Assembly: GCA_910578575.1 (NCBI GenBank)
Contig: CAJTQP010000066.1
Span: 1 to 13,078 of the forward strand
Length of the DNA: 13,078 nucleotides
Reading direction: 5' to 3'
Origin: an uncultured Oscillospiraceae bacterium
Lineage (GTDB): Bacteria; Bacillota; Clostridia; Oscillospirales; Oscillospiraceae
Below, piece after piece: positions 1-8,118 of the stretch. Position numbers and translations under genes: made by a program. The stretch's first letter is position 1; every line of letters starts with the position of its first letter. The notes beneath the pieces were generated by a model, which saw only the letters and a program-made list of their open reading frames with translations, was not told the origin of the DNA and made no database searches.

Positions 1-57
1 ATCGGGGATCTCTCCATTTGATCTTTGTCGATCATTTCGCCTTGGGAGGTGGGGTGT

Positions 58-1461
58 ATGAACACTGCCATCCATTTCCGGCACAACGCCGGGAACATCC
101 GCTCCTTGGAGGACTTTCTCCGCGCCAAGGGGGGCTATGTGGGGGGCCAGCGGGAGGTCTATTTCATCCGGGCCCTGGGGGCGCTGCCCAACATGTCCGC
201 TGCCGTCCAGGACTTGGACCGGCAGGGGCAGGCGCTCCCGGCCTACCTGCGCCTGCCGGAGGCGCTGCCGAAGCTCACAGCCCCGGAGGACACCGTCTTT
301 TATACCGGGGCCTATGAACGCTGGCGGGCTGGTGGGGGGCTGCGGCTGCGGTTGGTCTGCCCAGACCCTCTGTTCCCCCAGGTGCTGGCCCAGGCCACGC
401 AGGAGACCTTGGCCCAGTACCAACGCACGAAAGCTGGGGTCTCGGAGACCATTTTGAAAAACTTCGCGGTGAAGCTATGGCACTGGACGGACAGCCTGTT
501 GGCGGATATCCTTCCCCACTGGACGCCCCAGGGCCAGGTGAAGCTGGTGGCGGAGAATGTCCAGAAGGAGCAGCCCTATCTGTTCTTCTACCTGCTCACC
601 CTCCTGGGCTGCGATGTGTTATTGCTGAACACGCGGGGGGATGTACAAGGGGGAGAGGCGCTGAAAAAGTTGTCCGCGCCCTTGACCCTGGGGCCTTATG
701 GGGAGAACCCTCTGCCCGGCTTTCTGCCTCAGGCACCGGCAGCGGTCTCCCCTGCCCCCCAGCCAGTCCCCACGCCCCAGCCCAGCCCTGCCAGAGCCAC
801 CCCTACCCTCACCATTCCCCCCCATCCGGCGCGGGTCAGGCGGGGGGCGACCACACCGGTGTCCGCCGCTTCTGGCGGGGAACAGGAGAAGAGCTTTGAG
901 GAGCTGGCCAAGCTGGCCTCCTCCATTGTGATGATCGCCGTCCACGGGGACAAGGGCCAGCCCATCGCCACCGGCTCCGGCATCATGATTGGCCGGAAGG
1001 GATTTATTTTGACCAACTGCCATGTGATTCGGGGTGGGCGCTCCTTTGCCGTGCGCATTGAGGATGACGAGACGGTGTATCCCACCGACGAGATCATCAA
1101 GTACAACGCCGACCTGGATCTGGCGGTGCTGCGCATCCAGCGGGAGTTGCAGGTCCTGCCCATCTACGACGGGCGGAAAAAATTGGTTCGAGGACAAAAG
1201 GTGGTGGCCATCGGCAGTCCTTTGGGGCTGTTCAATTCCGTGTCCGACGGCATCATCTCCGGCTTTCGCCAGATCAACGACGTGGACATGATCCAGTTCA
1301 CCGCCCCCATCTCCCACGGCAGCTCCGGCGGGGCGGTGTTGAATATGGCCGGGGAGCTCATCGGCATCAGCACCGCGGGCTTCGACCAGGGGCAGAACAT
1401 CAACCTGGCGGTGGGCTATGAGAACATCCGCCTCTTCGCCCGTGGGTTCTTTGGCCCATGA
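58..1461 (+). CDS. YceG-like N-terminal domain fused to trypsin-like (DegP/HtrA-type) serine protease
   Basis: A 467-residue protein starting at ATG 58, chosen because GGGAGGTGGGG lies just upstream; the TTG at 25 has no such site. Residues about 1-215 form an alpha/beta domain with no catalytic motif I can name. Its position at the head of a Ter-type operon and the segment LGCDVLLLNTRGD recall the YceG-like 'biosynthetic module' family, but this match is tentative. Residues about 220-285 are a Pro/Ala linker. Residues about 290-467 are a trypsin-fold protease with a complete triad: His322 (TNCHV), Asp354 (DLDLAVL) and Ser423 (GSSGG). No signal peptide or PDZ domain is visible, so it probably acts in the cytoplasm. 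Its stop overlaps the next start (ATGA), implying translational coupling. It could process or regulate a partner in the pathway; that role is inferred. The protease half is secure, the N-terminal assignment is not. Confidence 0.85.
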   Translation: MNTAIHFRHNAGNIRSLEDFLRAKGGYVGGQREVYFIRALGALPNMSAAVQDLDRQGQALPAYLRLPEALPKLTAPEDTVFYTGAYERWRAGGGLRLRLVCPDPLFPQVLAQATQETLAQYQRTKAGVSETILKNFAVKLWHWTDSLLADILPHWTPQGQVKLVAENVQKEQPYLFFYLLTLLGCDVLLLNTRGDVQGGEALKKLSAPLTLGPYGENPLPGFLPQAPAAVSPAPQPVPTPQPSPARATPTLTIPPHPARVRRGATTPVSAASGGEQEKSFEELAKLASSIVMIAVHGDKGQPIATGSGIMIGRKGFILTNCHVIRGGRSFAVRIEDDETVYPTDEIIKYNADLDLAVLRIQRELQVLPIYDGRKKLVRGQKVVAIGSPLGLFNSVSDGIISGFRQINDVDMIQFTAPISHGSSGGAVLNMAGELIGISTAGFDQGQNINLAVGYENIRLFARGFFGP

Positions 1462-2363
1462 CCACCCTGTTTACGGACCTGGACAACACCCTGCTCTACT
1501 CCCACCGCCATCCTGCCCCAGGGCCGGTGCGGTGGGTGGAGCAGCTGCATGGGAAGCCCCAGGGCTATTTGACGGCATACACCCATGACTTTTTCCTCCG
1601 GCAGGACTGGCTTTCCGTGGTCCCGGTCACCACCCGGACCCCCGCTCAGTTTGCCCGGCTGGAGGGGATGATACGCCCCTTTGGCTGGCGGGACGCCCTG
1701 GTGTGCAATGGGGCCATCCTCCTGCGGGATGGGCGGGAGGACCCGGCGTGGTCCGCGGACTCCCGAACCCGCTCGGCGGAGGAACGTCCGGCCTTTGACC
1801 GGGCCTATGCCCTGGCCTGCGCCATGGCGGGAGCGGACGCCCTGGTGTGTGTGTCCCCCTTCCTGTTCTATGTCAAGGCCCAGGAACCGGAGGCGGTTTT
1901 GGCCGCTCTTTTGGACCAGGCGGACACAGGGCGCCTGACCTTATTGGGGGACGGGCGCAAGGTCTATTGCTTCCCCCGGAGCTTGGACAAGGGGCAAGCG
2001 GTCCAGCGGTACCGGGCCCGCTTTGGCCGGACGGCTTCCATCGCCGCTGGGGACAGCGTGTTTGACCTGCCCATGCTGGAGGCGGTAGAGCGGTGTTTCT
2101 GTCCAGAGGCCATCGCCGGGCAGGTGGCCAATCCAAACAAGACCGTCTGCCGGGACGGTCCCTTCTCCGACCTGCTCTGTGCAGGCTTGGAGGCCCTGAG
2201 AAACGAGGAAACAAGTATTGAAAAACGCGCAAGAGAAGTTCAGCGTGGGGGCCCTGCTCTACACCCCTGCGCTGAATCCTACCATCGCCCAGTCGGTGAT
2301 CCAGGGGCGGCTGGGGGGACCCTACTCCCTAGCCCTGTGCCTGGAGGACACCATTTCCGATGA
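1458..2363 (+). CDS. HAD-superfamily phosphatase of a Ter-associated biosynthetic module
   Basis: A 301-residue HAD hydrolase. Motif I is FTDLDNT with nucleophile Asp7 and acid/base Asp9. Motif II is Thr58/Thr59 in VVPVTTRTP. Lys178 in DKGQAV serves as motif III. Motif IV is GDSVFD with Asp199 and Asp203. A cap domain lies between motifs II and III (about 75-165). It should dephosphorylate a small phosphorylated metabolite; neighbours suggest an intermediate of the module. The start ATG overlaps the protease stop by 4 bp. The recognisable domain ends near residue 245. The frame then continues about 50 residues inside the following gene, giving an overlap of 146 bp with a low-complexity, out-of-frame-like tail. 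A lost stop codon or a sequencing frameshift near 2200 could explain this. Function class is sure; substrate is unknown. Confidence 0.9.
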   Translation: MTTLFTDLDNTLLYSHRHPAPGPVRWVEQLHGKPQGYLTAYTHDFFLRQDWLSVVPVTTRTPAQFARLEGMIRPFGWRDALVCNGAILLRDGREDPAWSADSRTRSAEERPAFDRAYALACAMAGADALVCVSPFLFYVKAQEPEAVLAALLDQADTGRLTLLGDGRKVYCFPRSLDKGQAVQRYRARFGRTASIAAGDSVFDLPMLEAVERCFCPEAIAGQVANPNKTVCRDGPFSDLLCAGLEALRNEETSIEKRAREVQRGGPALHPCAESYHRPVGDPGAAGGTLLPSPVPGGHHFR

Positions 2364-3180
2364 CCTGATGGCGGCGGCGGAGGGGCAGGTGGGGAAGAGC
2401 CTACAGGCCCTCTGGACTGCCGCCCAGGAGCAGCCCCTGGCCCTACCCAAGCTCTTCCTACGGGTAAAGGCACCGGAACAGGTGGAGCGGCTGTTTGCGG
2501 CTGTGAAGGCGTATCAGAGTATTTTGACGGGCTTTATCTTTCCAAAATACACCGTCACCAACGCCACTGCCTACAATCGGGCCCTGGAGGCGGTGAACGG
2601 GCAGGCGGCACAGCCCTTGGTCATGATGCCCATTTTGGAGAGCCCGGACATCGTGGACCTCCCTGGCCGCCCGGAACGCTTACAGGCCATCAAGGCGCAC
2701 ATCGACGCCATGGGGGAGCTGGTGCTCAACGTCCGGGTAGGGGGCAACGACTTCTGCAACCAGTTCGCCGCCCGGCGGCACTATGACGAGACCATCTACG
2801 ACATCCTGCCAGTGGCCCAGCTTTTGGGGGATATCCTCACGGTGTTTTCCAGGGACTATGTGGTCTCCGGGCCGGTGTGGGAGTTTTTCTCCAGCCACAA
2901 CGACGAGTGGAAGCGAGGGCTGCGGGCGGAGCTGAAACGGGACCGGCTCAACGGCTTTGTGGGGAAAACGGTGATCCACCCCAAGCAGATCCCCGTGGTC
3001 AACGAGATGCTCAAGATCACTAGCAAGGACTTGCAGGACGCCAAGGCCATCCTCAACTGGGACAGCAGCGGCCTGCAGGTGGGAAAAAGTTACGGAGGGG
3101 AGCGGATGAACGAGGTCCGGACCAACTACAACTGGGCGCGCAAGACCCTGTTGTTGGCGGAGCTCTATGGCATCGTATAG
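2218..3180 (+). CDS. HpcH/HpaI/CitE-like C-C bond lyase (TIM-barrel) of a Ter-type operon
   Basis: A 320-residue TIM-barrel lyase. The start is TTG 2218, preceded by GAGGAA at suitable spacing; the protein then reads MKNAQEKFSVGALLYTPALN, the expected N-terminus for this family. Features resembling CitE-type lyases are CLEDT (Glu43, Asp44), Arg82 in FLRVKAP, FIFPKY (107-111), Glu141 in MPILESPD, Asp178 in VGGNDFCNQ (likely metal ligands with Glu141), and VIHPKQI (252-258). Members are Mg-dependent aldolases or lyases acting on CoA thioesters or keto acids. The branch found beside TRSP and StiP genes is predicted to build or cleave a C-C bond in an unidentified metabolite. It overlaps the HAD gene by 146 bp and the next gene by 14 bp. 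The substrate cannot be read from the sequence. Confidence 0.9.
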   Translation: MKNAQEKFSVGALLYTPALNPTIAQSVIQGRLGGPYSLALCLEDTISDDLMAAAEGQVGKSLQALWTAAQEQPLALPKLFLRVKAPEQVERLFAAVKAYQSILTGFIFPKYTVTNATAYNRALEAVNGQAAQPLVMMPILESPDIVDLPGRPERLQAIKAHIDAMGELVLNVRVGGNDFCNQFAARRHYDETIYDILPVAQLLGDILTVFSRDYVVSGPVWEFFSSHNDEWKRGLRAELKRDRLNGFVGKTVIHPKQIPVVNEMLKITSKDLQDAKAILNWDSSGLQVGKSYGGERMNEVRTNYNWARKTLLLAELYGIV

Positions 3181-4318
3181 AACTATGAAACAAGAATTTG
3201 ACCGAAATGATTTGATCCAGGTGGCCAAGCGGGAGAACAACCCCCAGCGCCACTATCTCTATGTGAATCCCTTACAGGGAAAACACCTCCCCGTCTCCCC
3301 ATCCCGCGCCTTGGCGCTGTTTGCCAAGCTGGCCGAGATGGCGGAGGAACGCTTTGCCGGGGAGCGGCTGCTGGCCATCGGCTTTGCCGAGACTGCCACC
3401 GCCATTGGGGCGGCCCTGGCCTATGGGGCGAAAAACGTGCATTTCTATTGCACCACCACCAGGGAGAGCCTCTTTCTCTCCTCCTACCTCTTTTTTTCTG
3501 AATCCCATAGCCATGCTCAAGAGCAGCGCCTGGTCCTGGACCGGCTGACCCAGGCGCTGACCCTGACGGACCGGATCGTGTTCGTGGAGGACGAGGTCAC
3601 CACGGGGAACACCATCACCCATTTGATCGACGCACTCCGAACCGCCTTCCCCGGCCTGCCCCTGAACTTTGGCGTCCTCTCCCTGCTCAACAGCATGGAG
3701 GACACCCGCTTGCGGGAGTGGGAGGCCCAGGGGATCCCGGTGGGCTTTCTGCACCGCATCCCCCAGCAATACCGGGTGGAGGAAATCGAGGGGTATGCCT
3801 ATCCCTCTTTGGAGGGGATGGCGCCGGTGTACTCCGACACTTCCCTGCCGGTGTTGACACTAGGGGGGCGTTGGGAGGCGCGGATGGCAAGCACCAGCCA
3901 GGCCATGCAGCAGCTCTGTGACGCTTTTGTGGACCAGGTCCTCTCCCAGCTTACCCTGCCTGATGATGCTACCTCTATCCTGGTGTTGGGGACGGAGGAG
4001 TGTATGTTCCCTGGGCTTCTGTTGGGGCGGGCGTTGGAGGAACAGGACCCCAACCGGGTGGTGCGCTTCCACGCCACCACCCGCAGCCCCATTGCGGTGA
4101 GCCCGGACCCCGCCTATCCCCTCCATGTCCGGGACCCCCTGGAGAGCGTGTACGCGGAGGGGCGGCAGACCTTCCTCTATAACCTGGAGGCTTACGACCA
4201 GGTCCTTCTGGTGAGCGACGTGAAATTTCAAAACAAGCAAGGGTTTCGCAGCCTTGTGGGGGCTTTGGAGCGCCACGGCAACCGGAACATCACCCTGATC
4301 CACTGGTGTATGACATGA
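3167..4318 (+). CDS. Phosphoribosyltransferase with C-terminal TRSP domain
   Basis: A 383-residue two-domain protein. The N-terminal half (about 20-215) is a type I PRTase: GFAETATAIG (72-81) and the PRPP-binding loop IVFVEDEVTTGNT (137-149), with the acidic pair before TTGNT. The C-terminal half (about 225-375) carries the signature that names the TRSP domain, Thr305-Arg-Ser-Pro308, and also VLGTEECMFPGL (273-284). Such proteins are known from Ter-associated operons, where they are predicted to attach or remove phosphoribose on a base-like substrate. The substrate is unknown. ATG 3167 has GGAG four bases upstream and overlaps the lyase stop by 14 bp. ATG 3185 is an alternative start with no ribosome site. 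It is probably cytoplasmic and acts with the adjacent StiP-like protein. Confidence 0.9.
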   Translation: MASYRTMKQEFDRNDLIQVAKRENNPQRHYLYVNPLQGKHLPVSPSRALALFAKLAEMAEERFAGERLLAIGFAETATAIGAALAYGAKNVHFYCTTTRESLFLSSYLFFSESHSHAQEQRLVLDRLTQALTLTDRIVFVEDEVTTGNTITHLIDALRTAFPGLPLNFGVLSLLNSMEDTRLREWEAQGIPVGFLHRIPQQYRVEEIEGYAYPSLEGMAPVYSDTSLPVLTLGGRWEARMASTSQAMQQLCDAFVDQVLSQLTLPDDATSILVLGTEECMFPGLLLGRALEEQDPNRVVRFHATTRSPIAVSPDPAYPLHVRDPLESVYAEGRQTFLYNLEAYDQVLLVSDVKFQNKQGFRSLVGALERHGNRNITLIHWCMT

Positions 4319-5373
4319 GAAGCAGCTATGACCCGGCAGAGGTGGAACTGCTGTTAAAAGACATCACCGGGCTGGTGGAGCCTCTCCCTGCCAGGGTGCG
4401 GGAGGAAAAGATCCAGGGGGGCACCCACTATTGTGAGATGCTCCCCCTGGAGTACAAGCCCTCCCCCCAGTATATGGCGGCCTATCAAAGCGCCTTGGAC
4501 CAGTATGCCCAGGCCACTGCCGATGCCGTGGCCCGCTTGGCCCAGCTGCTGTACCGGCGCAAGGGGCCCGGACTGGTGCTGGTGTCCCTGGCGCGGGCGG
4601 GCATCCCTATGGGAATCCTCTTGCGGCGGTATCTGCTCCAGGCCCATCAGGTGGCGGTAAAGCACTATGCCATCTCCATCATCCGGGGACGGGGGATTGA
4701 CCGCAACGCCATGGACTACATCCTGGCCCGCCACACCCCGGACTGCCTGCAATTCGTGGACGGCTGGACGGGGAAGGGGGCCATTCTGGGGCAGCTCCGG
4801 GAGGCTTTGGCGGATTACCCTGAGGTGGAGGCCAGCCTGGGGGTGCTGGCGGACCCGGCCAACCTCACAGAGCTGTGCGGCACCCATAGCGATATTCTGA
4901 TCCCCTCCTCCTGTCTCAACGCCACGGTGACGGGGCTGCTGAGCCGGACCTTTCTGCGGCCGGATCTCATCGGCCCCCAGGATTTCCACGGGGCGGCCTA
5001 CTATGGGGCCCTGGCGGGAGAGGATTTGTCCCAGCAGTTTTTGGACCGCATTACGGAATGCTTTGACCCCAACCTCCCCCTGTGGGATCCCACGCCCACA
5101 GGGCCCAAGGGGATGGAGGTGGTACGGGCCGTGGCCGCCTGCTATGGCATTCAGGACATCAACCTCATCAAGCCGGGCATCGGGGAGGCCACGCGGGTGC
5201 TGCTGCGCCGTCTCCCCTGGAAGGTCATCGTGAACCCGGCCTTTGACGGCGGGGAGGACCTGCGGCATTTGCGGCAGTTGGCGCAGGAGAAGCAGGTCCC
5301 CTGGGAAGTCAGCCAGGTCCCCTTGGGGAACTACAAGGTCTGCGGCTTGATCCGGCAGCTATCCGACGTATGA
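4315..5373 (+). CDS. StiP-family protein with C-terminal PELOTA-like RNA-binding domain
   Basis: A 352-residue protein. I prefer ATG 4315, which overlaps the previous stop as ATGA; GTG 4306 would add three residues. The N-terminal domain (about 1-255) shows the StiP pattern: GTHYCEM (36-42), LARAGIPMGILLRR (92-105), HYAISIIRGRGID (117-129), FVDGWTGKGAI (147-157, resembling a PRPP loop), CGTHSDILIPSSCLN (188-202) and FHGAAYY (224-230). The family has been called both PRTase-like and a cysteine protease; conserved Cys40, Cys188 and Cys200 are visible, but the chemistry is not settled. Residues about 265-352 fit the PELOTA (L7Ae-like) domain, predicted to bind RNA. It occurs beside TRSP-PRTase genes in Ter-type operons. 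Expression is probably coupled to the upstream gene. Confidence 0.85.
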   Translation: MRSSYDPAEVELLLKDITGLVEPLPARVREEKIQGGTHYCEMLPLEYKPSPQYMAAYQSALDQYAQATADAVARLAQLLYRRKGPGLVLVSLARAGIPMGILLRRYLLQAHQVAVKHYAISIIRGRGIDRNAMDYILARHTPDCLQFVDGWTGKGAILGQLREALADYPEVEASLGVLADPANLTELCGTHSDILIPSSCLNATVTGLLSRTFLRPDLIGPQDFHGAAYYGALAGEDLSQQFLDRITECFDPNLPLWDPTPTGPKGMEVVRAVAACYGIQDINLIKPGIGEATRVLLRRLPWKVIVNPAFDGGEDLRHLRQLAQEKQVPWEVSQVPLGNYKVCGLIRQLSDV

Positions 5374-5388
5374 ACGGGAGGGAGCAAG

Positions 5389-6246
5389 ATGGAATTTCGT
5401 GAACTGCAAAACAGGACCGCGCCCCCGCTGCGCCGGGAGTCGCTGGCCTCCTTAAACAAGAAATGCACCCAGCCCCTATCCAGGGACACGATCCTAAGCC
5501 TGAACGGCAAGGGGCAGGGTGGGCGGACTTCCGCCGCCGCGTCTCCCCCGCCCCGGCGGGAGGCAGCACCCCGGCAGCAGGCGCCCGCCAGGCCGGCCCC
5601 CTCCCCTGCCCCGGTGGCCCGGCCTGCGGCACCCCCGGCACCTCCCCCGCCTCCGGTAGCGGCATCTCCGACAGTGGCGCCCATGGCCATCCCGGCGTTG
5701 CAACACCCTTTGCGGAAGGGGCAAAAGACGGCCCTGGCGGTCCAGGGGAACGAAACCCTCCGGGTCTGCTTTGGGTGGAACGTCTCGGACCAGCGCTGTG
5801 ACGTGGACGCCTCCGCCTTTCTGGTGGATGCACGCAACCGGGTCCCTGGGGACGAGTGGTTCGTCTTTTACGGCCAGGTCCAGAGCCCGGAGGGCAGCGT
5901 CCGCTTCCGCCAGGAGAGCGGCGGGCAGGACCGGGAGAGCCTCTCGGTGGATCTGGGGCGGCTGGACCCCCGTGTCCAGAAGATCGTGTTCGTTCTGACC
6001 ATTGACCAGGCCTTTGACAAAAATCTCCACTTCGGGATGCTGAAGGACGCCTATCTGCGGCTGCTGGACCAGGGAGGCCGGGAGCTTTTGAGCTACCGGC
6101 TGGAGGAGTACTATCCGACTGTGACCTCCATGACCCTGGGGGAGCTATATCTCCACAAGGGCCAATGGAAATTCAACCCCGTTGGGAATGGTGTGCACCA
6201 GGACCTGGCGGGACAGTGCGCCATCTACGGCGTGGAACTATGCTGA
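5389..6246 (+). CDS. TerD-family stress protein with Pro/Ala-rich N-terminal extension
   Basis: A 285-residue protein with a strong GGGAGGGAG site before ATG 5389. Residues about 107-283 form a TerD domain: LRKGQKTAL at its start, CFGWN, CDVDAS (137-142, where the Asp residues fit the known calcium-binding region), then FVLTIDQAF, LDQGGRELLSYRL and ELYLHKGQWKFNPVG. TerD proteins bind Ca2+ and act in tellurite, phage and other stress responses. Residues 1-45 are a polar segment (SLNKKCTQPLSRD), and 46-105 are almost only Pro, Ala and Arg, probably a flexible tether. Ordinary TerD proteins are about 190 residues, so the first 105 are extra. No signal peptide is seen, so it is cytosolic. It sits 15 bp after the StiP-like gene and is likely in the same operon. 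Confidence 0.92.
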   Translation: MEFRELQNRTAPPLRRESLASLNKKCTQPLSRDTILSLNGKGQGGRTSAAASPPPRREAAPRQQAPARPAPSPAPVARPAAPPAPPPPPVAASPTVAPMAIPALQHPLRKGQKTALAVQGNETLRVCFGWNVSDQRCDVDASAFLVDARNRVPGDEWFVFYGQVQSPEGSVRFRQESGGQDRESLSVDLGRLDPRVQKIVFVLTIDQAFDKNLHFGMLKDAYLRLLDQGGRELLSYRLEEYYPTVTSMTLGELYLHKGQWKFNPVGNGVHQDLAGQCAIYGVELC

Positions 6247-6261
6247 TTGGGGGAGGAAACC

Positions 6262-6963
6262 ATGCTTACCTTTGAAACCTTGAACGAGCTGACCTTAAAG
6301 GTCACCTGCCAGGGCAACGACGTGCTCTTCACCAAGGCAGGGGCCTTCATCGCCGGGGAGAGCCCCGGTAAGAACTACCGCTTTGAAAAGGTCCTGCTGG
6401 GGCCCCAGGAGAGCCTGGCCCAGGCGGCCCTGGGCTCCCTGATCCGCCGGGTGGCGGGGGAAAACCTGCCCCTGATGAAAGTCACCATGAGCGGGGACTC
6501 CGTGACCTACTACGCCAACCTGGGCCAGCACGTGGTGATCTATCAGCTGGCCTATGGGGAGACCATCTCGGTGGAGTCGGAAAACATTCTGGCCTTTACC
6601 CAGGACTGCGACTATCAGGTGCGCTTTTTGGGCAAGGGCATCCTGTCCCAGAAGGGGCTGGCCACCTCCACCCTCACGGGGAAGGGGAAGAACGCCTGCG
6701 TGGCGGTGCTCTCTGACGGCAACCCCTTAGTGCTGAGCAACCAGGTCAGCAGGACCACCCTGGCGGTGGACCCCGACGCGGTGATCTGCTGGATCGGCCA
6801 GGGGCACTGCGACCCCCAGATCAAGACAGACCTGAACTGGAAAACCTTCATCGGCCAGGCCTCTGGGGAGTCTTACACCTTCGAGTGGGACGGGGGCCAG
6901 CCGGTGACGGTGATCGTCCAGCCCTCGGAGCGCTCTGGGGGCATCCGGGTGGCCATCGACTAA
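6262..6963 (+). CDS. AIM24-family protein
   Basis: A 233-residue, beta-rich protein with no signal peptide or membrane segment. The start ATG 6262 is set by GGGGGAGGAA directly upstream; a TTG at 6247 lacks such a site. The order of motifs resembles the AIM24 (DUF124/TIGR00266-like) family: LTLKVTCQGNDVLFTKAGAF near the N-terminus, then Gly-rich turns (FLGKGILSQKGLA), VDPDAVICW and a closing GGIRVAID. Bacterial members form a double-stranded beta-helix fold and often lie beside TerD genes; their biochemical role is unknown. It follows the TerD gene by 15 bp and is the last gene of the block, since a new promoter follows at once. A part in the Ter-type response is inferred from position only. 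Confidence 0.85.
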   Translation: MLTFETLNELTLKVTCQGNDVLFTKAGAFIAGESPGKNYRFEKVLLGPQESLAQAALGSLIRRVAGENLPLMKVTMSGDSVTYYANLGQHVVIYQLAYGETISVESENILAFTQDCDYQVRFLGKGILSQKGLATSTLTGKGKNACVAVLSDGNPLVLSNQVSRTTLAVDPDAVICWIGQGHCDPQIKTDLNWKTFIGQASGESYTFEWDGGQPVTVIVQPSERSGGIRVAID

Positions 6964-6984
6964 GGTGACGGGACAAGTCATATA

Positions 6985-7013
6985 TTGACAGGGTGGGGAC
7001 GATACAGTATAAT
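6985..7013 (+). promoter_or_regulatory. Perfect-consensus sigma-A promoter for the FIST/MCP unit
   Basis: TTGACA (6985-6990), a 17-bp spacer and TATAAT (7008-7013) match the housekeeping sigma factor consensus at every base. The expected transcript start is near 7020, about 30 bases before the FIST start codon. The ribosome site AAGGGAGA lies at about 7036-7042. This separates the FIST/MCP pair from the Ter-type operon. No operator palindrome is evident around it. Confidence 0.9.
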
Positions 7014-7048
7014 CAAACCACATAAAATATCATAAGGGAGACAGCAGC

Positions 7049-8104
7049 ATGAAACAGTTTTTTGGTATGAGCCAACGGGGAAATTTGGAGGAAGCCGTCC
7101 GCGGACTTCACAGCCCCCAATTTATAATGCTGTTATCAAACGATGCCCAGTTTGAAGACCACGTCCACACCCTGGAGCGGCTTTTTCCCAAGGTCCCCAG
7201 CATCGGCTGCATCGGGATGAGCTATCAGACCGGCATCGTAGAGAACGGCGTGGGGGTCATCGCCTTTTCCGACGGCGTCACCGCCGCCGCCAATGTGTTG
7301 GAGCACGCCTCCACTATGCCGGTGAAGTACATCCACCGCCTGGAGCAGGATATGCAGCGGGTGGGCGGGTCCAGAGAGGACACCGTGTGCATTGACTTTT
7401 GCAGCGGCAACGACGCCTGCGTCCTCACCACCATCCACACCGCCCTGCGCAAGCAGGGTATCTCTTTGGTGGGGGGCACCGGCGACCAGGGGCGGGTCTC
7501 CGCCAACGGGCGGGTGTATCCCGACGGGGTGGCCTACGGCCTGGTGCGCAACCTCCACGGCCGGGTCAAGACCTATAAGGAGAACATCTACCACCAGTTG
7601 GGGAACTACCGCTTCATCGCCTCCAACACAGACCGGGCCAACTACGTCCTGGGTTCCCTCAATGGCCGCCCTGCCAAGCAGGTGTATCAGAGCATCCTCC
7701 ACGTCACCGACCAGGAGATTCTCACCCGCACCTTCCAAAACCCCTTTGGGAAGATCAACGGGGACGACACCTGCATCATCTCCATCAAGGAGGTCCAGGG
7801 CAACGCCTTGGCCTGCTTCCGGCAGGTCAACGACTCCGACGTGCTCATTCTCCTGGAGTTGGGGGATTACCGGGCCATCACCCAGGACACCATCCGCCAA
7901 ATCTGCCAGGACTTCCCCCGGCGCTCTGCGGTCTTTTCCGTGAACTGTCTGTTCCGTTACAAGCTGTTTTCGGAGCAGGGGTATATGCGGGAGTATTTGC
8001 AGGCAATGGCGGCTCTGGGCAACCACGCTGGTTTCGTGGGCTATGGGGAGCACTACAATGACCGCTTTGTCAACCAGTCCATGACCTGTGTGGTCTTTGA
8101 ATAA
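7049..8104 (+). CDS. FIST-domain sensory protein
   Basis: A 351-residue cytosolic protein with FIST_N (about 20-190) and FIST_C (about 195-350) architecture. Markers are IMLLSND (26-32), PSIGCIGMSYQTG (50-62), the ISLVGGTGDQG turn (138-148) with PDGVAYGLV, and a C-terminal AVFSVNCLFR (294-303) followed by GFVGYGEHY (328-336). FIST domains are predicted small-ligand sensors, possibly of amino acids, often encoded beside histidine kinases, diguanylate cyclases or chemotaxis transducers. Here the partner is the methyl-accepting protein 14 bp downstream, so it probably passes ligand status to that transducer. There is no membrane segment. The start codon is preceded by a good ribosome site and a consensus promoter. 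The ligand is unknown. Confidence 0.88.
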   Translation: MKQFFGMSQRGNLEEAVRGLHSPQFIMLLSNDAQFEDHVHTLERLFPKVPSIGCIGMSYQTGIVENGVGVIAFSDGVTAAANVLEHASTMPVKYIHRLEQDMQRVGGSREDTVCIDFCSGNDACVLTTIHTALRKQGISLVGGTGDQGRVSANGRVYPDGVAYGLVRNLHGRVKTYKENIYHQLGNYRFIASNTDRANYVLGSLNGRPAKQVYQSILHVTDQEILTRTFQNPFGKINGDDTCIISIKEVQGNALACFRQVNDSDVLILLELGDYRAITQDTIRQICQDFPRRSAVFSVNCLFRYKLFSEQGYMREYLQAMAALGNHAGFVGYGEHYNDRFVNQSMTCVVFE

Positions 8105-8118
8105 GGGAGGATTCACCG

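Noticed and set aside
1..61. C-terminal end of an upstream gene, either IGDLSI then stop at 19-21, or a frame ending at 59-61 that overlaps ATG 58 as ATGA.
   Set aside because: Fewer than 20 codons are visible and neither reading matches a family I can name, so no partial gene is called.
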